From: Bradymonas sp963697525
Lineage (GTDB): Bacteria > Myxococcota_A > Bradymonadia > Bradymonadales > Bradymonadaceae
NCBI GenBank assembly: GCA_963697525.1
Contig: OY969087.1
Coordinates: 2,046,001 to 2,110,000 of the forward strand
Length of the DNA: 64,000 nt
Reading direction: 5' to 3'
The notes beneath the pieces are model-generated. The model saw nothing but the letters and a program-made list of their open reading frames with translations, searched no databases and was not told the origin of the DNA. Below, piece after piece: positions 34,601 through 42,181 of this stretch. Numbering within the stretch: position 1 is the stretch's first letter; every line of letters begins with the position of its first letter. The position numbers and the translations under genes were made by a program.

Positions 34601-35831
34601 CTGGGCGACCGCCAAGGCGCTCGATCTCGACCAGGCCCCCGGGGTCGCCGAGTTTATCCTGGGCCCGCTGGGGCCCCTCGTCGGCGGCCTGGTGTTGTTT
34701 TTGCCGGTGTTCTGGCTGCTTCGCCGCCATATGCGAAAGCACGTCGAGCGCCTGCGCCAGGCCATCGAAACCATGGCCCAAGCCGTCCACCGCGTGGTCG
34801 ACGGCGGGGCGAACGCGCTCGCTGGTGCGCCGTCGATCCGCTCGTTCATGGAGGCTCGGCTGGTCCACACCGCCGCGCTGGCCACGCGAAGCTATGCCCG
34901 CCAGGTCTACGAGCGCGTCCTGCAGGACTTGCAGTTGGCCGGCCGGCTTCGCCGAAGCGTCGACCTGCAGCGCGACGTGCTCATGCGCCACGCCGAGGAC
35001 CTGGGCGTGCAATTGACCATGAGCGACATCGACGACGAGCAGGGCGAGGACGATCTGTCGCGTTTGTTCGACGCGCGCTCGCCGCTTCCCATGGACGAGC
35101 TCATCGAGCCCCACCAGCTCGTCGACTACTACGGGCGGCGCATCGGCGGCGAGCGCGAGGTCGACGAGATGCTCGAGCGCTTCATCGAGGAGGTCGGCGG
35201 CTTCGACAATTGGCGCAAGGTCGCCTCGCTGTCGGACACCCAACGCATCCTGCGCTACGCGCGCACCCAATTCGACGAGCTCATCGAGCATCCGGTCAGC
35301 GAGCAATTTGTTTTCGAGGACGAGGTGCGCCAGCGGTTGATGGCCTTCGTGTTGGCCAATTATCCCAATATCGGTTTCGGCGCGAAGTTCGCCGGCTACG
35401 AGGGGCTCGATCCCGACGGCGTCGACGTGCTCGCCCAGACGGCGCTGGTGCTCCACCCGGGCCTGGAGTCGGTCTTCGAGGAGGCGCGCCGCGACCCGGA
35501 CGCGCCCACGCGCATGCAGACCCTGGAGGTTCGCAGCGCACCGGTGGCGCCCAACGCCGCCTTCATGCTCTCGCTGGTGCAGGGCATCCGGCCGCATAGC
35601 GTGCGCAACCTGCGCCGCTTCGAGTCTTTCCACCACCGCGCCCAGATGCCCGACGACCGCACCTTCCCGCTCTCCGGCGAGAGCCGGCGGCATTGGGAGA
35701 GCGCGCCGATCAACCACCTGACCGGCTACGACGGCGTTGGCGAGGAGATCTACCGCCACGTCTCCAGCATCGTCGACCGTCTGGAGCCCACCGCGCCCAT
35801 CCAGCCACATTCGGAGGGCGACGATGGGTGA
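31647..35831 (+). CDS. Large membrane protein with FtsZ-like N-terminal nucleotide loop
   Basis: 1394 residues from GTG 31647, preceded by a G-rich site; ATG 31677 is an alternative start. After a Ser/Thr-rich leader the sequence reads T-I-V-V-G-L-G-R-F-G-L-A-V-L-E-R-L (24-40) and then L-R-L-L-H-V-R-A-D-E, the same order of glycine loop and second strand as in the tubulin-like protein at 21077. I see no GGTGSG signature, so it may be a degenerate relative. Two transmembrane helices lie at about 967-989 and 1008-1030, with helical, coiled-coil-prone sequence before and after. Most of the protein should face the cytoplasm. The stop overlaps the ATG of the next gene by eight bases, so the two are coupled. 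Confidence 0.72.
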   Translation: MSDSSTSSRTMTSSSKNSQYPSPTIVVGLGRFGLAVLERLGEDWESLEQATDDPSLKNLRLLHVRADESVPEREWRRSERQFVEIARYTGDGDLPTLALDFVILRSLGLVRYRNGTYQVAVPRDHGVVEVPADRRRDVVPVEEADEDAPHADFARQRYFDWKNLSPDPISSVERLRVLQARQPDLDLFVSPLVNRIRRGHSPRAILACISRCRALAEGRDPWPFAWLFRSLVEGAAHEPHAHERFRTVPFNREWLVPNDVRGFLEGLADEPVNGWSDWLRAARAGDDMPDVDDVELPDGGFPLTLPEAFVPRASDLSAPIRPFQLLKVDWETTGWATNAIGAGGAVEFEPVAVSPFRLGLFDHDDCSRIHKTHGADFRKRLRELAIHAHRGMVRMWVDLQRERVETGEEEIEPTRRREGVDDSLDQSLEVLGELLVRPLITDRAARPDVMADKAREFEEFFEHEYLDRSEDFGLDDSASGFLRELVVEDPAAENAARDALDERLAQLGFDPPRTRDARRMLFSDVSLCPADISHEPDESSIVDPDVVNRRSDGLLDMRTLLNERTRQLFDFGFLKQYRNKPVRRSPRLSIYVIGDASEAFTRSSVRTVLREVHAELLRAYGPIFETFREGFDRALSVIPIIWMPHPADTFGGRHPLANRCEEAAIIESIQGVRRWAETVPRGKRCIPQLIINSRVTDNAVLSVWDSIRQTRDFLNFQMRNDLSSDPWLRRTATATRGDDFFASFSCHEISFPAEKAREYLANRYARHSLERLEKGEQDALPDVAGEPIEPPRVEALVKEPQKRLGAETGQAADTMKRQVLGQVDTSARTSADQIERLFNESFEAHLLENIHRQWQNFTRRRGQMDDMVDALRRDTSSSLAETLDVVARAGDRLIEEHASKGGLRRAYAGFGELHSIARDRLRERESGRLRNEALCLEHRIPQTKSVGSTRESVLEAGRQKPDWSAMKVGIVIWALMAPVLGAPLAWATAKALDLDQAPGVAEFILGPLGPLVGGLVLFLPVFWLLRRHMRKHVERLRQAIETMAQAVHRVVDGGANALAGAPSIRSFMEARLVHTAALATRSYARQVYERVLQDLQLAGRLRRSVDLQRDVLMRHAEDLGVQLTMSDIDDEQGEDDLSRLFDARSPLPMDELIEPHQLVDYYGRRIGGEREVDEMLERFIEEVGGFDNWRKVASLSDTQRILRYARTQFDELIEHPVSEQFVFEDEVRQRLMAFVLANYPNIGFGAKFAGYEGLDPDGVDVLAQTALVLHPGLESVFEEARRDPDAPTRMQTLEVRSAPVAPNAAFMLSLVQGIRPHSVRNLRRFESFHHRAQMPDDRTFPLSGESRRHWESAPINHLTGYDGVGEEIYRHVSSIVDRLEPTAPIQPHSEGDDG

Positions 35832-38800
35832 TACGAGCTTGTTCGAAGCCATCGTCATGCTCCTCCACATCCTGAAGGAGAAGATGTGGCATCTGGTGGC
35901 GCTGATCTTCGACGTCACTCGGCATATCAGCGCGCTGGGCAGCGGCATGCTCGTCGTGGGGCTGTGCCTGGCGGTGACCGGCATCGCCTTTGCCATGCAG
36001 TGGCGTTTGACCAAGACGCTGACCGACGACCCCAAGGCGAGCGTGTCGCTGATCCGCCAGGAGATCTCGTTTAGCCTGCCGGTCATCGTGATGTTCATCA
36101 TCGCCCTGCCGGCGCTGATCGTCGTGTGGGCGGTGCGCGCGGCCGTCGACCTGGTGAAGTCGCTGATCATCTCCGGCGGCAAGCCCCCGGACAAGAAAGC
36201 CAAGGAAAAAGACGTCTCCGTCGTCGTCGCCAGCCTGGGCCCGTCGTTTATGTGGGCCGGGCTCATCGTGGCGGGCATTTATCTGGCGGCGTGGGCGATC
36301 GAGCCCCTGCTTCGCTACCAGCTCGACCTGAGCGACGGCTATCCCGCCTGGCAATATCTGATCTTGGGCGCGCGCCCCGAGCTGCAGTGGTATCTGCCGC
36401 TGGAGCGCTTCCCCTATTTGGGCGCCCTGTGCGCGATCGCGCTGTGGGGGACTTTGTGGTGGTGGACCGGGCGCATCGTGCGCATCGTGCTCGCAAGCGA
36501 CCTGGGCAACAACCTCGCCGACAAGCTCGACAACTCCCAGGTCTTGGCCAGTTGGCGCACCTGGTTTGGCGCGCGCGAACTCTTCCAGCCCGACGACTCC
36601 TACAAGCGGTGGGCAAAGTGGCTGCCGCTCGCGGCCGTGCCGTTTTTGGTGTGGGCGTGGGCGTCGATCTCGGCCAAGCCCTACCGGATGGGGAGCTCGA
36701 TGTTCGCCGTCAGCGTGGTGTTGTGGCTCTCCTGGGCGCTGCACCTGAACCTTCGCGGCCACTGGCATATCGCCGACAATACCCCCGAGCCCGAGCCCAA
36801 ACCCGAGCCCGAGGAGGGCAAGGGCTGGGCGGACGTGCTCGACGATCTGCAAAAACGCCTGCAGGTCGCCGAGCCGTATACCTTCGACGCGCCGCGCGTC
36901 GTCGAGGCGCTCGAGGCCGCCTCGCGCGCGCCGCGCCACGGGCTGATCTCGCCGCTGCTCTCGGAGGTGCTCCCCGACGACGCCGGGTTTACCCCCATGC
37001 AGCAGGCGGTGCTCGAGACGCTGTCCCACCAGGCCTACGTGCACGTCGATCCACCCTCGGAGCTCGGCGAGCTCGAGCTGAGACGCGTCAGCGGCGCGGG
37101 CATCGAGGACGAGTCCGGGTTTCGCCACCGCAACCAGATCGTGCTCGCCCCCGGCGGCAGCGGAAAGACCACCCTGGCGATGCTCGCCGCGTGCAACCAC
37201 GCGCTCGTACACACCCGATCGACGCTGGTCGTCACCCGCGACGGACGCGCCGCCGAGCGATTCGCCGAATTGCTGCGCAGCAAGCTCGAGCCGTCGACGC
37301 TTCGCTGGACGGTGCGCGTTCGCACCGCCGGCACAAGCCTGGTCAACGACTTGAGCCAGGGCATCATCCCCGACGTCCTCGTCACCAGCCTTCGCCAACT
37401 CGTGGTCGGCATCCTCGACAAACCGCGCACTTACGCGCCGTTTCTGAAGACCCTGGGCCTGATCATCGTCGACGATGTCGAGTCCTACTGCGGCCCGGTT
37501 GAGATCCACATGCAGCTCGCCTTTCGCCGGCTCACGCTGCGGGTGCGCGAGCTGTTGGGGATTCACCAACTCGGCGAGGAGAGCGCGCCCGTGACCCTGA
37601 TCCTGGGGGCGGATTCGATGCACGACACGCCCACGTGGGTCAAGACGCTATGCGGCATCGACGGGGTCACGCGGGTCTTCGATTACGGCAACGGCCGCGG
37701 GCCCATCGAGCGCGTCGAGCCGGAGGAATCGGACGACGCCGCTGACACCGACGACGCCGAGTCGACCGACGAGTCCGCGTCGAGCACCGGCGGCTCGGGC
37801 CAGGGACTGAGCGCGCTGCAGGACGCCGTGCCCGGGCGCTACCACCTGTTTTACCACTTGAGCGATTTCGTCTCCGAGTCCGGCGCCGCCGTGTCGGTGC
37901 ACGACCTCATCGAGTCCTGCGAGCGGTTGAGCATCCCGTGGCACTGGCGCACCTGCGGCGACGAGCACCGGCGACACACGCGGCGAAACCTCAAGCTCGC
38001 CCAGGAGCCCCAGCACGAGGTCGAGTCACCCCTGGACGCCTGCGTGGTGTTTTTGGCGGGCAACGTCAGCACGGTTCGCCGCGAGATCGAGCATTTGAGC
38101 CGCGCCGGACTTCGCTACGAGCCCGTCGCCGGCCAGGAGAAGCTCGCCAGGCCCGTGCCCATCGCGTTTGTGAGCGTGGTCAACCCGGACGAGCGCATGG
38201 CGCTGACCGAGCTCAACCCACACTCCTCGCTGGCCGACGTGGTGCGCACGCTGCCGCGCCCGGTGGTACGCGCGCCGTTTGGCCGGGCGGTGGAGGTGCA
38301 TCTGGCCAGCGACCTGGCCGACACCTGGACCGAGGTCGCCGATATTTTGGACGTCTTCGGAAACGCCACCGTGCACACGCTGGCGCGCCTGGCCGACAGC
38401 GGGCTTCTGGTCTACGAGTCACGCACCGACCTGGACGACGACGCCACCGGCTACGAGAAGAACCTGTACGTGCGCGTGCCGTCGAAGGCCGTGGCCTCCA
38501 GCGAGGACGCGCTCGAGCGCGACGGCAACGTGGCGCTTCTGCCCCCGCGCGTCTCCCAGGTCGAGCGCCCGCCCGGGCGCACGGTGGCCATCCGCGACCG
38601 CACGAATTTGACCGTCATCGAGCAGACCGACCGCGTCAGCGCCCGCCACGTCTATTACCCGGGGCGCATCTTCGAGACCGTCCAGGGCCGCTACGTCGTC
38701 GTCGGCGTTGCCTCCGACACCGGCGAGTCCGGCGACAAGGGACCGGTCTCCGAGCACGACATCCTGGTCGAGCCGTTTTTGAACGACGACATCTCCAGCC

Positions 38801-41800
38801 CCCGGCGGCGCGCGCGCTTTCGCACGCTCGACGCCGCCGAGCTGCTCCCCGGCGAACTCGACACGGCCGAAGAATCGACCCCCAAATCAAAACGCAACTC
38901 CAAGACTAGCCTCACGGTTGAAGAATCGACCCCCAAATCAAAACGCAGTTCCAAAAATAGCCCCGGAGTTCACTCCGGGGTTCCCAAGCGCATCGACGCC
39001 GAGCCCGTCTTCATCGGCGACTATCCGGTGGCCGTCTCGCTGGGACCGGTGGAATGCCAGACCACCCACTTGGCGACGTTTCGCCTCGACCCGCATAGCT
39101 TCCAGGTGCGCCAGCGCATCGTCTTTGCCGGGCGCGACGCTCACCGCACGGCCCCATCGACCGACAGTGTGCGCACCATGGCGCTGGGGATCTTCCCGAA
39201 CCCCGACCTCGACGTGGTCCACGAGGACGGCACGCCCCGGCTGGAGCTTCGCGACGCCCGGCTCATCGCCGCGGCCATGCGCGCGGTGCTGCCGTCGATG
39301 TATCGCGGGGCGGAGGTCGACATCCAGGTCGCGCTGCACGTGGAGGGCGACGACCCCGAGCCGGAGCATGTGTTGGGTCCGCGCGACGGCTTTTATCTAT
39401 ACGACCCGCATCTGGGCGGCACGGGCGCCGCGCAGGCGATTCATCGCGACGGCGTCGAGCTGCTGCTCAGGCTGTGCCGGGTGTATCTGGAGCGCGTGCT
39501 CTACCACGACCGGCTGCGCGCGCGGTACGATCTGTGGGCCGATGAAGAAGAGCTCATGGGGCGCCGACGCGCGGGAGACGATGGCGACCGCCAACGCGAC
39601 CACGCCGCGCGAAAGCGAGCGCTGACCTGGCTGGACAGCCGGCTTCGCCCGGAGGGGAGCGTCTCCGGCGGCAAGCGCCGCGGCAGCTATGGCGTGGGCT
39701 CGGAGGAAGGCGAGGGCGACGTCATCGACATCGGCCGCTGCTGGTACTCCGAGGACGGCACCGTCACCGACCTCATCTGGACCAAACACCGCTGGGTGCG
39801 TGACGACGGCGCCGAGGCGATGTGCGATGTCGGTATCGGGCGAAAGACCGCCGCCGGCACGCGCACCTACAGCGCCGACATCCCTCAATTGGCCGAGCAC
39901 CTGGCGTGGGTCGAAAAGCAGCTCGACAACCCCGCGTTTCGCCTCGACGACCAGACCATCTGGGGCCGGCCCAACACGGTGTGGTCGCTCGACGCCGGCG
40001 AGGAGATCCCCAGCGGCTCGGACGGCAACCTGCTCAAAGACGATAAGGTGCTGGCGTTTCACCGGCTGGTCTGCGCCGTGGCCTGCGATAGCTACCCCGC
40101 GCTCGGCCCCCTCGCCGAACTCCTCGCCGAACACAGCCGCGGCGCGACCGATACCGACGAGGCGCGCTTCGAGCTCGCCCGCTATCTGGCCGACTTCGTC
40201 CAGGGCATCCCGTTCGCGTCGAACCGCGAGCCCGACACCTTCTTCGGGCCCATTCACACGCTTCTGTACCGGCTCGGAAACCAGCAGTCGCAGACGCTTT
40301 TGCTCGCCTTGATGCTGCGCCACGTGGGCATCGACGCGGGGATGTTCCTGCACCCGAAGACTGGGCGCATGCTGTGCGCGGCGGCGCTCCCCGAGACCCC
40401 GAACTCCGGCAGCGACGCCGCCGCCGGCGCCGACGAGCTGATGGCCGAGGCGATGGTCGCCTGGCGCGAGCGCTTCGGCCGCGTCGACCAGCGCCTCATC
40501 TGGGGTGAGCTTCCCCCGCAGCCGGGCGCGACCTCCAAGCGCTTGCAGGTGTTCGTGCCCATCGCCACCGACCGTCACGAGGCCCTCGGCGTCGCCCAGG
40601 TCGACAGGCCCGCCGAGTGGGTCTTCTTGCCGCTGTCCGCGGCGTGGGTGCGCCTGGGCGTCGAGCGGCTCCAGAATCCCGGGGGTGGGGTGATGAAAAC
40701 TGAAACCAACACCTCCGGAAAGCTGGAGAGGTCGACTCGGCTTCCCGTGACCGTGACCGTGGCCGTGACCGGTCTTTTAAGAGCAATGAGTTCGCCCAGC
40801 GTCAGGTTCTCAAAGGACCCTCCTGCTGGTCTTCGAGTCTGTCGAATCAACAATCCCTCCAGCCCAGGAACGGCCGGTCACGGTCACGGCCACGGCCACG
40901 GATCGAAGCGTATGCCTCCGCCCGATTTGAAACTCTGGGTGTTGGCGAGCTGTATGCTGTTGTTTGTGGCCGGCTGCGGCCACGACGGCCCGCGAAAGCT
41001 TGCGTTTCCGACCTTCGACGCGCGGGCGCCGTTTCCCGAACTCTCGGGCACGTCTGCCGGCAAGAAGCACGGCTCGAAGGCCGCGAAGAAGGGCAAGAGC
41101 GCCTTCGAGAAGGCCATCGCGGACTCCATGAACGAGGGCGGGGCGGCCAAAAGGAGCAGCAAGAGCGCGCCCGGCACGGTCAAACGCCAGAAGGTGCCCC
41201 TCCCCGGGGGGCTGGCCTCGTCCATCCCGCTCAATTTCGACGAATGGCAGTGGTCGACCAGCGGCGACGTCACGCTCGTCAGCCACCGCGAGGCGGGGGC
41301 GAAGGAGCCCGACGCGCTCATCTACGCCGAGGGCTTCTCGGGGCTGATGAACGCGTTTCCCTCGCTGGAGGTGCGCCGCTTCGAACACACGGTCGACCCG
41401 GCGTTGAGCCCGCCGGTGGTGCCCCAGAAGATCTCCGACACATTGCTGCGAGGCCTGTCCAAGCGAACCGGCATCGTCCCCGGGCGGCTTCGCGACGCGT
41501 TCGGCCGCGCGTCCAGCCACACCATGGGCCTGGGCCTCAACTACAGCTCCTCGAAGGATAGCTTCACCGGCTGGCAGTGGGTCGGCCACAACGACCACGA
41601 CGTCGCCGTGCGCCTGGGACGAACCTCCGGCTACTGGCTCACCCATCCACGCGCCGACGCCAACGCAGCGGGTACGCTCAATACCCTCGCCAAGCAATTC
41701 CACGGGATGAGCGGTGCCGCCAAGCGCTACCAGAAGATCGTCGCCCAGCAGCCGGCGGGCTCGAAGCGCGACGGTTGGTCCGCCTGGATGCTGCTCGGAA

Positions 41801-42030
41801 GCGCCGTCGTCAACAAAGACGTCGGCGCCCACATCGCCATCATGTGCAAGACCCCTTGCGCGCCCGCCGACGAACTTGCCGACTTTCTGGCCGACCTCGC
41901 CCCCGCCGACACGGCTAAACTCGATGCGCTGCGCGAGCAGGGGAGTAAGGCGTCGATGAGCGAGTTTGCTGGCCAGCAGGGGCTGGCATACTTGCCCTCC
42001 CGAGACATGCTCCCCTCGGCGAACCGTTGA
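35824..42030 (+). CDS. Membrane-anchored P-loop (DUF1998-helicase-like) and transglutaminase-like giant protein, reading into a lipoprotein
   Basis: 2068 residues as an unbroken frame. About six transmembrane helices occupy residues 40-315. A P-loop, A-P-G-G-S-G-K-T at 442-449, and a Walker B-like L-I-I-V-D-D-V-E near 546-553 form a superfamily-2-like core. The region with Y-Y-P-G-R-I-F-E and G-R-Y-V-V-V, followed by Y-L-Y-D-P-H-L-G-G-T-G-A, resembles the C-terminal part of Hrq1/MrfA-type DUF1998 helicases, but the zinc cysteines are not seen. Around 1459-1505 a transglutaminase-like segment has G-N-Q-Q-S-Q-T where the catalytic Cys is expected. Residues from about 1697 on come from a repeat and a lipoprotein-like tail, so the fusion is suspect. 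Nucleic-acid unwinding is unproven. Confidence 0.65.
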   Translation: MGDTSLFEAIVMLLHILKEKMWHLVALIFDVTRHISALGSGMLVVGLCLAVTGIAFAMQWRLTKTLTDDPKASVSLIRQEISFSLPVIVMFIIALPALIVVWAVRAAVDLVKSLIISGGKPPDKKAKEKDVSVVVASLGPSFMWAGLIVAGIYLAAWAIEPLLRYQLDLSDGYPAWQYLILGARPELQWYLPLERFPYLGALCAIALWGTLWWWTGRIVRIVLASDLGNNLADKLDNSQVLASWRTWFGARELFQPDDSYKRWAKWLPLAAVPFLVWAWASISAKPYRMGSSMFAVSVVLWLSWALHLNLRGHWHIADNTPEPEPKPEPEEGKGWADVLDDLQKRLQVAEPYTFDAPRVVEALEAASRAPRHGLISPLLSEVLPDDAGFTPMQQAVLETLSHQAYVHVDPPSELGELELRRVSGAGIEDESGFRHRNQIVLAPGGSGKTTLAMLAACNHALVHTRSTLVVTRDGRAAERFAELLRSKLEPSTLRWTVRVRTAGTSLVNDLSQGIIPDVLVTSLRQLVVGILDKPRTYAPFLKTLGLIIVDDVESYCGPVEIHMQLAFRRLTLRVRELLGIHQLGEESAPVTLILGADSMHDTPTWVKTLCGIDGVTRVFDYGNGRGPIERVEPEESDDAADTDDAESTDESASSTGGSGQGLSALQDAVPGRYHLFYHLSDFVSESGAAVSVHDLIESCERLSIPWHWRTCGDEHRRHTRRNLKLAQEPQHEVESPLDACVVFLAGNVSTVRREIEHLSRAGLRYEPVAGQEKLARPVPIAFVSVVNPDERMALTELNPHSSLADVVRTLPRPVVRAPFGRAVEVHLASDLADTWTEVADILDVFGNATVHTLARLADSGLLVYESRTDLDDDATGYEKNLYVRVPSKAVASSEDALERDGNVALLPPRVSQVERPPGRTVAIRDRTNLTVIEQTDRVSARHVYYPGRIFETVQGRYVVVGVASDTGESGDKGPVSEHDILVEPFLNDDISSPRRRARFRTLDAAELLPGELDTAEESTPKSKRNSKTSLTVEESTPKSKRSSKNSPGVHSGVPKRIDAEPVFIGDYPVAVSLGPVECQTTHLATFRLDPHSFQVRQRIVFAGRDAHRTAPSTDSVRTMALGIFPNPDLDVVHEDGTPRLELRDARLIAAAMRAVLPSMYRGAEVDIQVALHVEGDDPEPEHVLGPRDGFYLYDPHLGGTGAAQAIHRDGVELLLRLCRVYLERVLYHDRLRARYDLWADEEELMGRRRAGDDGDRQRDHAARKRALTWLDSRLRPEGSVSGGKRRGSYGVGSEEGEGDVIDIGRCWYSEDGTVTDLIWTKHRWVRDDGAEAMCDVGIGRKTAAGTRTYSADIPQLAEHLAWVEKQLDNPAFRLDDQTIWGRPNTVWSLDAGEEIPSGSDGNLLKDDKVLAFHRLVCAVACDSYPALGPLAELLAEHSRGATDTDEARFELARYLADFVQGIPFASNREPDTFFGPIHTLLYRLGNQQSQTLLLALMLRHVGIDAGMFLHPKTGRMLCAAALPETPNSGSDAAAGADELMAEAMVAWRERFGRVDQRLIWGELPPQPGATSKRLQVFVPIATDRHEALGVAQVDRPAEWVFLPLSAAWVRLGVERLQNPGGGVMKTETNTSGKLERSTRLPVTVTVAVTGLLRAMSSPSVRFSKDPPAGLRVCRINNPSSPGTAGHGHGHGHGSKRMPPPDLKLWVLASCMLLFVAGCGHDGPRKLAFPTFDARAPFPELSGTSAGKKHGSKAAKKGKSAFEKAIADSMNEGGAAKRSSKSAPGTVKRQKVPLPGGLASSIPLNFDEWQWSTSGDVTLVSHREAGAKEPDALIYAEGFSGLMNAFPSLEVRRFEHTVDPALSPPVVPQKISDTLLRGLSKRTGIVPGRLRDAFGRASSHTMGLGLNYSSSKDSFTGWQWVGHNDHDVAVRLGRTSGYWLTHPRADANAAGTLNTLAKQFHGMSGAAKRYQKIVAQQPAGSKRDGWSAWMLLGSAVVNKDVGAHIAIMCKTPCAPADELADFLADLAPADTAKLDALREQGSKASMSEFAGQQGLAYLPSRDMLPSANR
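38962..38981. repeat. CCCCGGA palindrome within coding sequence
   Basis: Perfect arms CCCCGGA/TCCGGGG, preceded by AAAAATAG. Upstream, 38869-38950 shows an imperfect tandem duplication of a segment encoding E-E-S-T-P-K-S-K-R. Same core as 13758-13777. In the giant gene it encodes a low-complexity linker (S-P-G-V-H-S-G-V-P). Confidence 0.75.
40745..40901. repeat. Palindromic repeat at a probable gene boundary
   Basis: The left arm, with CCGTGACCGTGACCGTGGCC, and the right arm, with GGTCACGGTCACGGCCACGG, are 28-bp near-perfect reverse complements about 100 bp apart. Between them the frame encodes low-complexity residues (T-V-T-V-A-V-T and G-H-G-H-G-H-G-H). It joins the transglutaminase-like end to the lipoprotein-like start. 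Confidence 0.85.
40912..42030 (+). CDS. Probable independent lipoprotein gene, fused in frame to the upstream giant
   Basis: From ATG 40912 the protein would be 372 residues and start with a complete lipoprotein signal: D-L-K-L-W-V-L-A-S-C-M-L-L-F-V-A-G-C. A signal peptide is meaningless in the middle of a cytoplasmic or multi-pass protein, so this is most likely its own gene. A basic linker with K-K-H-G-S-K-A-A-K-K-G-K-S follows, then a domain of about 270 residues I do not recognise (W-Q-W-S-T-S-G-D-V-T-L-V-S-H, then G-W-Q-W-V-G-H-N-D-H-D). No stop separates it from the upstream frame, because the intervening palindromic repeat has none. It would be the envelope-side partner of the vWA/tubulin-like set. 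Confidence 0.65.
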   Translation: MPPPDLKLWVLASCMLLFVAGCGHDGPRKLAFPTFDARAPFPELSGTSAGKKHGSKAAKKGKSAFEKAIADSMNEGGAAKRSSKSAPGTVKRQKVPLPGGLASSIPLNFDEWQWSTSGDVTLVSHREAGAKEPDALIYAEGFSGLMNAFPSLEVRRFEHTVDPALSPPVVPQKISDTLLRGLSKRTGIVPGRLRDAFGRASSHTMGLGLNYSSSKDSFTGWQWVGHNDHDVAVRLGRTSGYWLTHPRADANAAGTLNTLAKQFHGMSGAAKRYQKIVAQQPAGSKRDGWSAWMLLGSAVVNKDVGAHIAIMCKTPCAPADELADFLADLAPADTAKLDALREQGSKASMSEFAGQQGLAYLPSRDMLPSANR

Positions 42031-42181
42031 TGGGACGCGCCACGTGTGGTTGGACGAAGTGTGGTTGCAATGCACGTATTTCCGCGTCAAAATGGCGATC
42101 GTTTCCGCATGCCTCAGTAAATCGTCGATCGCGTATCCTGTGCCATCTCGGGCGGTGCAGCGTCGGCGACAGGAGAAGTCG

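Noticed and set aside
32205..36278. 1357-codon open frame antisense to the membrane tubulin-like gene
   Set aside because: Crosses two real genes, lacks any motif, and its composition is that of an antisense shadow.
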